Source: Kribbella amoyensis (GTDB lineage: Bacteria; Actinomycetota; Actinomycetes; Propionibacteriales; Kribbellaceae). From it: 64,000 nt of DNA. The stretch is from NCBI RefSeq assembly GCF_007828865.1, contig NZ_VIVK01000001.1, forward strand, positions 6,014,001-6,078,000, read 5' to 3'. This document shows positions 44,551 to 53,749 of the stretch, piece by piece. The position numbers and the translations under genes were made by a program. Below the pieces are notes generated by a model, which was not told where the DNA came from, searched no databases, and saw nothing but the letters and a program-made list of their open reading frames with translations. How positions within the stretch are numbered: position 1 is the stretch's first letter; the number at the start of each line of letters is the position of its first letter.

Positions 44551-45939
44551 TCACAGGGCGACACGCCGATCGAGGGCAGCGGCGAGGAGTTCAGCGATCA
44601 GTGGAGCCTGGGCTTCTTTGATATTGCCGTAGCCGATGACCAGCCCATGAGGCCCGGGCGCCGTCAGCCGGCAGGTGGAGAGGCCGGTGACCGAGGCGCC
44701 GAGCTTGAGCGCCCGAGCCAGTACTGCCCTCTCATCGACGTCGTCGGGGAGCATGACGAGGAGATGCAGACCGGCATCGAGCCCGCTGATCTCCACGTCG
44801 GGCAGCGCTGAGCGGAGTGCCGCAACCATCGCAGTACGCCGACGCTTGTAGACACGGCGCATCTTGCGAAGGTGACGCTCGTAGGCACCATCGGCGAGCA
44901 GCGTGGCCAGAGTTCGCTGGTCGAGGCCCGGAGGTGTGCTTGCTTCTGCCTCCAGCAACGCCTGGACCTGCCGGCGCAGGGCGCCCTGCACCACGAGCCA
45001 ACCAAGCCGCAAGGTTGGTGCGAGGGTCTTGCTCGTACTGCCCAAGTAGGCAACCTGCGTCGGATCGAGCGCCGCGAGTGCTCCCACCGGACTTCGGTCA
45101 TAGCGGAACTCGGCGTCGCAGTCGTCTTCAATGATCAACTTGTCGCCCGCACGCGCCCAGCGCAGGAGGTCCGCGCGGCGGGCCGCACTGAGCGGTACAC
45201 CGGTCGGGTACTGATGGGTCGCAGCGACGAACGCGACAGTTGCTGTGGTGGTGAACGCCAGATCAGCTCGAAGGCCGTGCTCGTCGACCGGCACGGCGAC
45301 GCGGCGCAGTCCCGCGTTCTCTGCGACCAGGGCTGCTCTCGGCCATCCCGGATCCTCCAGCAGGATTTCCCCATGGTTCGACTGCCTGAGCACTCGGCAC
45401 AACAACGCCAAGCCCTGAGTTGTCCCGCGGGTGATCACCACTTCGTCCGGCTGAGCCTCGATACCTCGGGCTCGACGCAGATAGCCGGCCAATTGCTCAC
45501 GCAGAAAGGCGTCACCGCCCGGGGCTGGATAGCCGAAGGCGTGGTCTTCCAAGGTGTTCAGCACCCGTCCGGAGGCCGACCGCCAGGCTGCGCGTGGAAA
45601 TGACGACAGGTCGGGCAAATTGGGGGTGAGGTCCCAATCAGGTGTGGCCGCAGTCGCGCTTGGAGCGGCGACGGCGGGCTCCCTTCTGGTGGCGGTACGA
45701 GCGACCGTGGTCCCGGATCCTGTTCTGGCGTCGAACCAGCCCTCAGCGGTGAGTCGCTCGTACGCCTGGGTGATGACCCACCGCGAGATGCCCAACTCGG
45801 CCGCGACGACACGGGTTGGCGGGAGTTCGTCTCCGACGGCGAGACGGCCGGAGTGGAGAGCTGTTCGGAGGGCTGCCACCAGCCGTTCCGTCAGCGGCCC
45901 AGCCTCCTCAGGCGACCAGTCGAAGGGAAGCCCAGTCAC
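44551..45939 (-). CDS. MocR/PdxR-type GntR regulator with aminotransferase domain
   Basis: A 462-residue fusion. The N-terminal GntR winged helix is 'LTERLVAALRTALHSGRLAVG...VVAAELGISRWVITQAYERLTAEGWF'; a fold-type I PLP aminotransferase-like domain follows. The PLP-binding lysine lies in 'AYLGSTSKTLAPTLRLGW' and the aspartate in 'IIEDDCDAEFRYD'. Such proteins sense PLP or amino compounds. Start uncertain: GTG at 45939 or 45963, neither with a good ribosome-binding site. Divergent from the GNAT gene (69 bases), its probable target. Confidence 0.88.
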   Translation of the reverse strand: MTGLPFDWSPEEAGPLTERLVAALRTALHSGRLAVGDELPPTRVVAAELGISRWVITQAYERLTAEGWFDARTGSGTTVARTATRREPAVAAPSATAATPDWDLTPNLPDLSSFPRAAWRSASGRVLNTLEDHAFGYPAPGGDAFLREQLAGYLRRARGIEAQPDEVVITRGTTQGLALLCRVLRQSNHGEILLEDPGWPRAALVAENAGLRRVAVPVDEHGLRADLAFTTTATVAFVAATHQYPTGVPLSAARRADLLRWARAGDKLIIEDDCDAEFRYDRSPVGALAALDPTQVAYLGSTSKTLAPTLRLGWLVVQGALRRQVQALLEAEASTPPGLDQRTLATLLADGAYERHLRKMRRVYKRRRTAMVAALRSALPDVEISGLDAGLHLLVMLPDDVDERAVLARALKLGASVTGLSTCRLTAPGPHGLVIGYGNIKEAQAPLIAELLAAALDRRVAL

Positions 45940-46008
45940 GAGATTGGTATGGCAGAACGGCACATGATTGGACTGTATCCCATACCGCTGCCCCCCTAGG
46001 TTGCCAGC

Positions 46009-46485
46009 ATGACCGATCGAAATCTCGCTGCCGAAGTCAAGACCCGCACGGCTCTGGACGAGGATGCTCCTCGGCTGATCGAGGCGTACGACTGGCTGTT
46101 CGCCGCCCCTGGCAGCAAGCCTGAAGACTGGGATTCCCGTACTGCCGGGGAGCGCCTGGCCAAGGTCTTCGCCAGCCAACGGAGTGACGTCCTCGTGGCG
46201 GAGGTCGACCAAGAGCTGCTCGGGTTCTGTTCCATCTACCTCGACATCGAATCCGTCCGTTTCGGGCAGCGCTGCTGGGTGGAGGACCTGGCCGTGCATC
46301 CCGCGCACCGTTCGGTGGGCATCGGAGCGGTGCTGCTCGGCCAGGCCCAGCGGTGGGCGCGCGAGCACGGCGGCATACATCTCGAACTGGACTCCGCCCT
46401 CGCCCGTACCGACGCCCACCGCTTCTACGATCGCCACCAGCCGGCCTCACGATCGATGTGCTTCAGCTGGCAGCTCGAGCGATGA
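46009..46485 (+). CDS. GNAT family N-acetyltransferase
   Basis: A 158-residue acetyltransferase. The acetyl-CoA motif A is 'VEDLAVHPAHRSVGIGAVLL' and motif B is 'HLELDSALARTDAHRFY', close to phosphinothricin/aminoglycoside-type GNATs in length. Divergent from the MocR regulator, and coupled by ATGA overlap to the following HAD gene. Substrate unknown. Confidence 0.88.
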   Translation: MTDRNLAAEVKTRTALDEDAPRLIEAYDWLFAAPGSKPEDWDSRTAGERLAKVFASQRSDVLVAEVDQELLGFCSIYLDIESVRFGQRCWVEDLAVHPAHRSVGIGAVLLGQAQRWAREHGGIHLELDSALARTDAHRFYDRHQPASRSMCFSWQLER

Positions 46486-47363
46486 CGAGACATCGGGAAT
46501 CGGGATCGCACAGCGCGGCCGGACGCGGAACCGACGGGATCCGGCTGGTCCTGCTTGACGTCGATGGCACGTTGATCGGCAATCACGGCGTCCATCCGAG
46601 GGTCTGGCCGGCGCTCGCGAAGGCCCGCGGGGAAGGCATCAGAGTTGGACTGTGCACCGGCCGGCCCGGGATCGGCTCCACGCTCGAGCTGGCCGCCGAG
46701 GTCGGCCCCGATGAGCCGCACATCCTCCTCAGCGGCGCCGTCGTTGGCAGTCCCGGCCGTCCACCGATGCTGACTACCAGCCTCGCGCCTCCACTCGTGC
46801 GCGCCCTGCGGGACCTCGCCGCAGCGCACGGCGTGCCGCTCGAGCTGTATATCGGTGAGGCGATGGTTGTCGAACAGCTGGATCGGATTACTGTTCTCCA
46901 CGCCGAGAGCCTCGGTGTGACGCCGACGGTGCTGGCCTCGCTGGCCGACCTGACGGATCAGCCCGTTGCCGCCTGCTTCACCGTGCCTCGTGACCAATGG
47001 GCAAGCCTCGAAGCGGCCTGCGCCGGACTTCCACTCGCATCCGTCTCCGCTGCCACCACCCCTTGGGCACCGGACTCGATCTTCGTCAACGTGGGGGCAG
47101 CCGGTACGTCCAAGGGCGCGGCCATCTCCTGGCTGATCAAGCACCTGGACCTGACCCGAGACAGTGTCGCCATGGTCGGCGACGGCATGAACGACCTCGA
47201 CGCCTTCGACGCGGTCGGACTGTCCATCGCCGTCGCCGGCGCTCCACTCGAAGTACGGACCGCTGCCGATCTGGTCGTCGGCGACGCGGACCAGGGCGCG
47301 GTGGCCGACGCCCTCGAGCACATCCTCGGGCGCCAGGCGGGAAACCATCAGAGTGCTTGTTGA
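46482..47363 (+). CDS. Cof-type HAD-IIB phosphatase
   Basis: A 293-residue HAD subfamily IIB protein with nucleophile motif 'LVLLDVDGTLIG' after a 20-residue N-terminal extension, a C2b cap, and motif IV 'VAMVGDGMNDLDAFDAVGLS'. Probably dephosphorylates sugar phosphates or cofactors. Starts inside the GNAT stop codon (ATGA), so the two are coupled. Confidence 0.9.
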   Translation: MTRHRESGSHSAAGRGTDGIRLVLLDVDGTLIGNHGVHPRVWPALAKARGEGIRVGLCTGRPGIGSTLELAAEVGPDEPHILLSGAVVGSPGRPPMLTTSLAPPLVRALRDLAAAHGVPLELYIGEAMVVEQLDRITVLHAESLGVTPTVLASLADLTDQPVAACFTVPRDQWASLEAACAGLPLASVSAATTPWAPDSIFVNVGAAGTSKGAAISWLIKHLDLTRDSVAMVGDGMNDLDAFDAVGLSIAVAGAPLEVRTAADLVVGDADQGAVADALEHILGRQAGNHQSAC

Positions 47364-48004
47364 CATCGCAGGCAGGCACACGCGCCGACAGGTTACGCAT
47401 TGCCCCCGGTACCTCAATGTCGACAACTTCACGGCACGCGACGTGTGTCCAGGTGACCCCTACACCTGAGTCCGCAGACGACCGTCGCCCTCGCGTAGTC
47501 CCGGTCGGTTGCCTCTGGCGCCAACGCAGACACCTTCGGGACCGCACACCGCACACGACGCCATGGATCAGGTCGCCCCCAGGGGCGACCGCCTTGCAGT
47601 CGAACGAGTCACTCAGCACGGTCACGAGCACGCGCCCTGGCCATCCCGCCTCCAACGTGAACGAGAGCGGTTGATCCGGAAACCCCCGCGCGCCTGAACT
47701 CGTGCGACGGCGCCCGCTACGTACATCGAGTCGCTGGCATGGCGCTGTACATCTTCGATCAGCCGAAAGCGGTCCGCATACGGCTCACGGCAGCGACGCG
47801 GGAAGAACTGACCTTCCGCGCGCTCAACCTCTGGGCCTGTCGCGATCACAACGTCGAGTCCGGCGGGGCCGTCGGCTGAAGTTGGGTGAAAATTATTTGC
47901 ATCTGATCTAGGCAAGACGGTCCTCGATCGATAATCTTTTGCGCGATCTGCTGGGTGGCTGGAGGGTTCCTTCCCATCCGCACAACCGCGAGAGGGGCTT
48001 TGAT
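47364..48004 (+). other. 641-base gap: promoter region plus a doubtful 46-codon ORF
   Basis: No convincing gene. An ATG at 47739 opens a 46-codon frame to 47879 ('MALYIFDQPKAVRIRLTA...') without a good ribosome-binding site; it may be a scrap of a lost gene. From about 47885 the DNA becomes A+T-rich and contains the RpiR-type palindrome. The rest should hold the promoter of the carbohydrate operon; I cannot place -35/-10 boxes reliably. Confidence 0.4.
47887..47901 (+). promoter_or_regulatory. Near-palindromic operator candidate for the RpiR regulator
   Basis: TGAAAATTATTTGCA, symmetric at 13 of 15 positions, with the A/T-rich half-sites typical of RpiR/MurR operators. It stands in GC-rich DNA 104 bases upstream of the first gene of an operon that encodes an RpiR regulator. 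Confidence 0.5.
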
Positions 48005-48532
48005 GTGAGGTCGAGATCTCCTGGTGATGTGCTCGCGTCCCGGGCCTATACCGCCGCCGACCGGTTCACGCGGGTCGTCGCGCTCAACGTGCTCTGGCTG
48101 GTCGCGTGCGTGCCGCTGGTCACGGTCGGCCCGGCCACGGCGGCGGTCTTCGGCGTGGTCCGGGACTGGAACCGCGGCCTGGAGCCGCCGTTGGCCCGGT
48201 CGTTCCTGAGGTACTTCCGGGAGAACTTCCGGCAGGCGTTCTTGCTGCAACTGATGGGTCTCGTACTCTTCCTGCCGACCGGCACGGTCGTCGCGGCGAT
48301 CCTGGTCGCGGTGATCGCGTCGTACGCCTTCACGCTGATGGTCGGCTACGACATGTCGCTGCCGCGCATCCTCGCGGCGTCCGTCCGGCTGGCCATCGGC
48401 AGCCCGGCGGCGACGGCCAAAACCCTTGCCCTGTTGACGTTGACCGCCGCACTGACCTTCGTCTTCCCGGCCGCGCCGCTGCTGATGACCGCGGTCGTGG
48501 CATCCTCGATCCAGCGGTGGTGCCGACCGTGA
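48005..48532 (+). CDS. YesL family (DUF624) membrane protein
   Basis: A 175-residue membrane protein of the YesL/DUF624 family. 'FTRVVALNVLWLVACVPLVTVGPATAAVF' is the family signature, and 'LARSFLRYFRENFRQAFLLQLMG' follows. In Bacillus, YesL heads an operon for rhamnogalacturonan uptake with YesOPQ-type ABC genes; the molecular role is unknown. GTG 48005 has GAGAGGGG upstream, and its stop overlaps the next gene (GTGA). First gene of the operon. Confidence 0.85.
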   Translation: MRSRSPGDVLASRAYTAADRFTRVVALNVLWLVACVPLVTVGPATAAVFGVVRDWNRGLEPPLARSFLRYFRENFRQAFLLQLMGLVLFLPTGTVVAAILVAVIASYAFTLMVGYDMSLPRILAASVRLAIGSPAATAKTLALLTLTAALTFVFPAAPLLMTAVVASSIQRWCRP

Positions 48533-49425
48533 CCCGGGCCCGCCGGTACTGGGCCCTGTACCTGATGCTGCTGCCGGCCATGGCGTATCTCGCGGTCTAC
48601 AAGTACGCGCCGATGTACGGCATCATCGTGGCCTTCAAGGACTACTCGCTCGGCGAGGGCATCGTCGCCAGCCCGTGGATCCACCCGTGGTACGGGCACT
48701 TCAGCGAGCTCTTCGGGTCACCGTACTTCGGTCAGCTGCTGCGCAACACGTTCCTGCTGTCGATCTACAAGATCGTCTGGGGTACGACGCTGCCGCTGGT
48801 GCTCGCGTTGATCCTGAACGAGTGCCGGCTGACCTGGATGCGCCGCTGGGTCCAGACGCTCAGCTACATGCCGCACTTCCTGTCCTGGGTGATCATCTTC
48901 GGCATCACCGGCGCGTTCCTGTCCGAGAGCAGCGGCCTGGTGAACCGGTGGCTCGAGCAACTGACCGGCCACTCGGTCGGGTTCCTCACCTCGACGGACT
49001 GGTTCCGGTCGGTACTGGTCGGGACCGAGGTGTGGAAGGACATGGGCTGGGGCGCGATCATCTACCTGGCCGCGATGGTCGGCATCGATCCGTCCCGGTA
49101 CGAGGTCGCGCGGGTGGACGGCGCGAGCCGGCTGCGGCAGATCTGGCACATCACCCTGCCCGGGATCCGCAACGTCATCATCCTGCTCCTGGTCCTGCGC
49201 CTCGGCCACGTACTGGAGGCCGGGTTCGAGCAGGTCTACATCTTCTACAACCTGCAGGTGTACCCGGTCGCCGACATCCTCGACACCTGGGTGTTCCGGA
49301 CCGGTCTGGAGAACCTCAACTTCTCGCTGGCCGCGGCAGCAGGTCTGTTCAAGTCGATCATCGGGCTGGTGCTGATCCTGGCCGCCAACCGGATCGCCAA
49401 GCGCTGGGACGGTCAACTGTGGTGA
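48529..49425 (+). CDS. Carbohydrate ABC permease, LplB/YtcP-partner type
   Basis: A 298-residue inner-membrane permease of the CUT1 family. Six helices; EAA loop 'EVARVDGASRLRQIWHITLPGI'. The 'YAPMYGIIVAFKDY' N-terminal and 'LSYMPHFLSWVI' blocks are typical of LplB-like permeases for complex carbohydrates. It pairs with the next gene (GTGA overlap). No ATPase in the operon, so it presumably uses a shared MsmK/UgpC-type ATPase encoded elsewhere. Confidence 0.93.
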   Translation: MTRARRYWALYLMLLPAMAYLAVYKYAPMYGIIVAFKDYSLGEGIVASPWIHPWYGHFSELFGSPYFGQLLRNTFLLSIYKIVWGTTLPLVLALILNECRLTWMRRWVQTLSYMPHFLSWVIIFGITGAFLSESSGLVNRWLEQLTGHSVGFLTSTDWFRSVLVGTEVWKDMGWGAIIYLAAMVGIDPSRYEVARVDGASRLRQIWHITLPGIRNVIILLLVLRLGHVLEAGFEQVYIFYNLQVYPVADILDTWVFRTGLENLNFSLAAAAGLFKSIIGLVLILAANRIAKRWDGQLW

Positions 49426-50333
49426 CACTCGTCAGGACCCGGATCAAGACCCGCGCCAACAGCCGGAGCACCACTCGCATCAGTAGTCGCGAGGACCGCA
49501 TCGTCAACGGGATCGTGTACGTCGCCTGCGCGCTGGTGGCCGTGGTCTGCGTCTTCCCGCTGCTGTTCGTGGTCGCCGCGTCCATCACGCCGTACGGCGA
49601 AGTGCTGCGCAACGGTGGGTACATCGTGATCCCCCGGGCGATCACGTTCGACGCCTACCGGGAGTTGCTCGCCGATCCCGCGATCCCGCGGGCGTTGTCG
49701 GTCACCGCGTTCATCACCGTCGTCGGCACGGCGCTGAACATGCTGCTCACCACGCTGATGGCCTACCCCCTGTCCCGCCGGGACCTGCCGGGGCGGAGCG
49801 CCGTCCTGCTGATCGCGCTGTTCACCACCGTGTTCGGCGCCGGGATGATTCCGACGTACCTGATCGTCAAGGCCACCGGCCTGCTGGACACGGTGTGGGC
49901 GATGATCGTGCCGGGCGCGGTGTCGGTGTTCAACGTGCTGATCATGAAGACGTTCTTCGAAGGCATCCCCGACGAACTGGTCGACGCGGCCCGGATCGAC
50001 GGCGCCGGCGAACTGCGCATCCTGGTCCAGGTGATCCTGCCGCTCTCCGTGCCGGTGATGCTCACGCTCGGCCTGTTCTACGGGGTCTCGCACTGGAACG
50101 AGTTCTTCCAGGCCATCCTCTACGTCCGCGATCCCGATCTGCAGCCGCTGCAGGTGGTCGTCCGCAACCTGCTGGCGCGCTCGCAGGCGACCGAGAACGC
50201 GGATGCCGTCCTGCCGTTGGTGACCGTGCAGATGGCCGCGGTCGTGGTGGCGGCGATCCCGATGATCGCTGTCTACCCGTTTGTGCAGAAGCACTTCCAG
50301 AAGGGCGTTCTGCTCGGTTCCGTGAAGGGCTAA
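49422..50333 (+). CDS. Carbohydrate ABC permease, YtcP/LplC type
   Basis: A 303-residue CUT1 permease of the YtcP/LplC type. EAA loop 'DELVDAARIDGAGELRILVQVILPL', and the conserved C-terminal 'PFVQKHFQKGVLLGSVKG' ending is diagnostic of this subgroup. It forms the heteromeric pore with the preceding LplB-like subunit. Confidence 0.93.
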   Translation: MTLVRTRIKTRANSRSTTRISSREDRIVNGIVYVACALVAVVCVFPLLFVVAASITPYGEVLRNGGYIVIPRAITFDAYRELLADPAIPRALSVTAFITVVGTALNMLLTTLMAYPLSRRDLPGRSAVLLIALFTTVFGAGMIPTYLIVKATGLLDTVWAMIVPGAVSVFNVLIMKTFFEGIPDELVDAARIDGAGELRILVQVILPLSVPVMLTLGLFYGVSHWNEFFQAILYVRDPDLQPLQVVVRNLLARSQATENADAVLPLVTVQMAAVVVAAIPMIAVYPFVQKHFQKGVLLGSVKG

Positions 50334-50350
50334 GTCAACTAGGAGTAGCG

Positions 50351-51829
50351 ATGTACAGAAGTGCTGTTGCGGTTGTCCTGGGGAGTGCGTTGCTGCTCAC
50401 GGCGTGCTCGTCGGGCGAAGGAAGCGGGGACGGAGCCGCGGACACGGAAGTGTCGGTCAGCGAGATTTCGTTCGGCGCGACGCCGCCGAAGGACGACGTC
50501 ATCGGCGAGGCGCTGAAGAAGGACCTCGGCCTGGACATCAAGCTCAACGCCGTCGGATCGAGCGACGACTACTACGCCCAGCTGTCGGCCTCGCTGGCCG
50601 GCGGCGACGCCCCCGACCTGTTCCAGGTCGACCGGTCCAGGCTCCAGCAGTTCGTCAAGCAGGGCCTGGTGCTCGACCTGACGAAGTACCTGGACACGGA
50701 TCTGAAGCAGTACACGTCGTTCGTCGGCAAGGACCAGATGAAGGCCGCGATCCTGGACGGCAAGACGTACGGCGTCGTGAAGCGGCCGCAGTACGCCTAC
50801 AGCACGTACTGGATCCGCAAGGACTGGCTGGACAAGCTCGGCCTGAGTGTTCCGAAGACGACGGACGACCTGTTCGCGGTCGCCAGCGCCTTCACCAGCA
50901 AGGACCCGGACGGGAACGGCAAGCCGGACACGTACGGGATCACCGGCGGCAAGGACGGCGATCCGTGGGCACCGCTGTGGGGCGGGTTCGGGACCGGTGG
51001 GCCCGGCGCGGCGTACGTCGAGGACGGCAAGATCGTCAACGGCTACCAGGACCCGGACACCAAGACCGCGCTGGAGTACATCGCCAAGCTCGTCAGCGCG
51101 AAGGTGGTCGATCCCGACTTCCTCAGCAGCACCCTCGCCCAGGCGCAGGAGAGTGCCATGCAGGGCAAAGCGGGCATCATCTGTCAGAGCTGGCCGCAGA
51201 TGACCAAGCCGGAGTTCACCGCGTCCGCGAAGAAGGCCCAGCCCGACGCGCAGTGGATCCAGCTCGCGCCGCTGTCCGGGCCGGGCGGTCCGGGGAAGAT
51301 GGCCTACGACGAGAACTTCGCCTCGATCTACGCGATCCCGGCCAAGGTCGCCAAGGACGAGGCGAAGCTCAAGAACATCATGAAGTTCATCGAGTACGTC
51401 TCGGGTGAGACCGGCAACCGGCTGGTGTCGTACGGGATCGAGGGCACCCACTACACCGTGGCCGACGGCAAGGTGAAGGCGACGCCGAAGCTGGCGACCG
51501 ACGGTGGCTGGTTCTGGCTCTACCAGGTCACCGGGCGGGACGAGGGCGAGTACCTCGGGATCAAGTTCACCGCCCAGAAGAAGGAGATCGACTTCGCCGC
51601 GAAGCAGCCGCTGCTGGACACCTATCAGAGCCTGGTGGTCAGTCCGGACGGATACAACCAGGTCGACGCCGACCGGTACTCGAACGAGCAGCTGGTCCAG
51701 TTCATCAGCGGGAAGAAGCCGCTCTCGCAGTACGACGCCTTCGTCAGCGACCTGACCAACAAGTTCGGCTACGGCAAGTACATCGAGGGTGCGGAGCAGC
51801 AACTCACCGACCTCGGACTGGCCAAGTGA
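50351..51829 (+). CDS. Extracellular carbohydrate-binding lipoprotein (family 1)
   Basis: A 492-residue solute-binding protein with signal peptide and lipobox L-L-T-A-C at the N-terminus. The family-1 fold is suggested by 'LSASLAGGDAPDLFQVDRSR' and 'GKTYGVVKRPQYAYSTYWIRKDWLDKLGL'. It is of the long LplA/YtcQ-like class for oligosaccharides. An AGGAG site precedes the ATG. Supplies the CUT1 permeases just upstream. Confidence 0.92.
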   Translation: MYRSAVAVVLGSALLLTACSSGEGSGDGAADTEVSVSEISFGATPPKDDVIGEALKKDLGLDIKLNAVGSSDDYYAQLSASLAGGDAPDLFQVDRSRLQQFVKQGLVLDLTKYLDTDLKQYTSFVGKDQMKAAILDGKTYGVVKRPQYAYSTYWIRKDWLDKLGLSVPKTTDDLFAVASAFTSKDPDGNGKPDTYGITGGKDGDPWAPLWGGFGTGGPGAAYVEDGKIVNGYQDPDTKTALEYIAKLVSAKVVDPDFLSSTLAQAQESAMQGKAGIICQSWPQMTKPEFTASAKKAQPDAQWIQLAPLSGPGGPGKMAYDENFASIYAIPAKVAKDEAKLKNIMKFIEYVSGETGNRLVSYGIEGTHYTVADGKVKATPKLATDGGWFWLYQVTGRDEGEYLGIKFTAQKKEIDFAAKQPLLDTYQSLVVSPDGYNQVDADRYSNEQLVQFISGKKPLSQYDAFVSDLTNKFGYGKYIEGAEQQLTDLGLAK

Positions 51830-51856
51830 GCTGAGCTCACGGAAGGGGATGTCCTG

Positions 51857-52732
51857 ATGGAACGTGCCGGCAGTCCGAGCCCGTTGCAGCTGGTCAAACG
51901 CACGCTGCCCGAACTGAACGGTGCGATGCAGCGGGTCGCCGAGCACATCCTGGCGAACCCGGACGAGGTCGCGCGCGGCTCGATCACCAAGCTGGCCGAG
52001 ACCGCGCGCACCTCGGCCGCCACGGTCACCCGCCTGTCGACCCAGCTCGGGTACGCCGGGTACCCGGCGCTGCGGGCCGCCCTGGCGATGGAGGTCGGCC
52101 GCGGTCTGGAGGCCGGCTGGGCGAGCGACATCGGGTCGGCGATCGGCCCGGCGGATCCGCCCGAGCAGGTCCTCAACGTGCTCGCGTCCACCCAGGCGAA
52201 CGCGTTGCGGAACGCGTTGGCCGCGATCGACCTGACAGCGGTGACCCGGGTCGCGGACGCGATCGCGGGCGCCCGGCGGACCCACATCTACGGTGAGTGG
52301 GGCGACGCGATCCCGGCCCGCGAGCTGTACATCCGGTTGCTGCGGATCGGGATCCCGGTGTGGTTCTTCGACGGTCCACAGTCCTCGCAGATCGGCGCCG
52401 GGCTGCTCGGCGAGGGCGACGTCGCGCTGACGGTGATCCGGTCGGGACACGACACGACGGCGCTCGATTTCGTCCAGCGGTCGCAGGCTGCCGGAGCGTT
52501 GACGGTCGCCATCACCGGCGTCGTCGCCTCACCGCTGGCGCGGCAGGCCGACGTCACTCTCGACACCGGTACGGCGGTCGGCGGGACCTGGACCGAGTTC
52601 TTCGCCGGCCGCGCGAGTGACGTACTGACAGCCGGTCTGTTGTTCGTGCTGGTCGCCCAGCGGGTGCCCGATCACCTGACCGCCAACGCGCCGAACGGGC
52701 CCGGGCTGCCCGTCGTCCGTCCCGACCGCTGA
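51857..52732 (+). CDS. MurR/RpiR family transcriptional regulator
   Basis: A 291-residue regulator. The N-terminal HTH_6 is 'ITKLAETARTSAATVTRLSTQLGYAGYPALRAAL', followed by a SIS sugar-phosphate-binding domain ('ARRTHIYGEWGDAIPARELYIRLL', 'VALTVIRSGHDTTALDFVQ'). Co-transcribed with transporter and esterase genes, it probably represses the operon until a sugar phosphate accumulates. The operator candidate is at 47887-47901. Confidence 0.9.
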   Translation: MERAGSPSPLQLVKRTLPELNGAMQRVAEHILANPDEVARGSITKLAETARTSAATVTRLSTQLGYAGYPALRAALAMEVGRGLEAGWASDIGSAIGPADPPEQVLNVLASTQANALRNALAAIDLTAVTRVADAIAGARRTHIYGEWGDAIPARELYIRLLRIGIPVWFFDGPQSSQIGAGLLGEGDVALTVIRSGHDTTALDFVQRSQAAGALTVAITGVVASPLARQADVTLDTGTAVGGTWTEFFAGRASDVLTAGLLFVLVAQRVPDHLTANAPNGPGLPVVRPDR

Positions 52733-52742
52733 AGGGCTTCTG

Positions 52743-53741
52743 ATGGCGATGTTCGACTTTCCGCTCGACAAGCTCCGCGAGTACCGGCCTGACGTGGCCG
52801 CGCCCGCCGACCTGGTCGAGTTCTGGCGCGGCTCGATCGAGAAGGCGCGTACCGACGACCTGTCCGCCACGTTCACCGAGATCGACAACAAGCTCGCGGT
52901 GATCGACACCTACGACGTCACCTACGCCGGCTTCGGCGGCTCGCCCGTGAAGGGCTGGCTGCACGTCCCGGCCGGTGCCACCGGACCGCTGCCGACGATC
53001 GTCCAGTACCACGGCTACTCCGGCGGCCGGGGTCTGCCGCATGCGATCAACTTCTGGGCCCAGGCCGGCTACGCCCACTTCGTCACCGATACCCGCGGTC
53101 AGGGCTGGACGTCGGGCGGAAGCGGTACTCCGGACGACAGCGCGGACGCCGGCCTGAACCACGTGCCGGGGTTCCTGACCGCGGGGATCACGGACCCGGA
53201 GACGTACTACTACCGCCGCGTGTACATCGACGCGGTCCGAGCGCTCGAGGCCGCGCGGACGTCCCCGTTCGTGGATCCGGACCGGCTGGTCGTGGCGGGT
53301 GTCAGCCAAGGCGGCGGTATCGCGATCGCCGCCGCCGGGTTGGCCCCGCTGGCCGGGATCGACCTGCGCGGCTGCGCTCCCGACGTACCGTTCCTGTGCC
53401 ATTTCCAGCGGGCCGTGCAGCTCACTGATCACGGTCGCTACCACGAGATCGCCCAGTACCTGAAGGGTTTCCGGCACCAGGCCGGCCCGGTGCTGGACAC
53501 CCTGAGCTATTTCGACGGCGTCAATCTCGGCCGGCTGGCCACCGCCCCCGCATTGTTCTCGGTCGCGCTGATGGACGCGAACTGTCCGCCCTCGACAGTG
53601 TTCGCCGCCTACAACCACTACGGAAACGAGCAGAAGGACATCAAGGTCTATCCCTACAACGGACACGAGGGCGGGCAGGCGTACCAGCAGGAAGCACAGC
53701 TCGACTGGTTCTCGAACATCTTCGCAACGCCCACGAAGTGA
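52743..53741 (+). CDS. Acetylxylan esterase/cephalosporin C deacetylase (CE7)
   Basis: A 332-residue alpha/beta hydrolase of the AXE1 (CE7) family. Nucleophile Ser188 is in 'GVSQGGG', Asp in 'LMDANCPP' and His in 'NGHEGG'; the N-terminal 'PVKGWLHVPAG' and 'YHGYSGG' oxyanion region are conserved. No signal peptide, so it deacetylates imported oligosaccharides in the cytoplasm, as CE7 enzymes usually do. Ten bases from the regulator gene. Confidence 0.94.
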   Translation: MAMFDFPLDKLREYRPDVAAPADLVEFWRGSIEKARTDDLSATFTEIDNKLAVIDTYDVTYAGFGGSPVKGWLHVPAGATGPLPTIVQYHGYSGGRGLPHAINFWAQAGYAHFVTDTRGQGWTSGGSGTPDDSADAGLNHVPGFLTAGITDPETYYYRRVYIDAVRALEAARTSPFVDPDRLVVAGVSQGGGIAIAAAGLAPLAGIDLRGCAPDVPFLCHFQRAVQLTDHGRYHEIAQYLKGFRHQAGPVLDTLSYFDGVNLGRLATAPALFSVALMDANCPPSTVFAAYNHYGNEQKDIKVYPYNGHEGGQAYQQEAQLDWFSNIFATPTK

Positions 53742-53749
53742 GGAGAAAG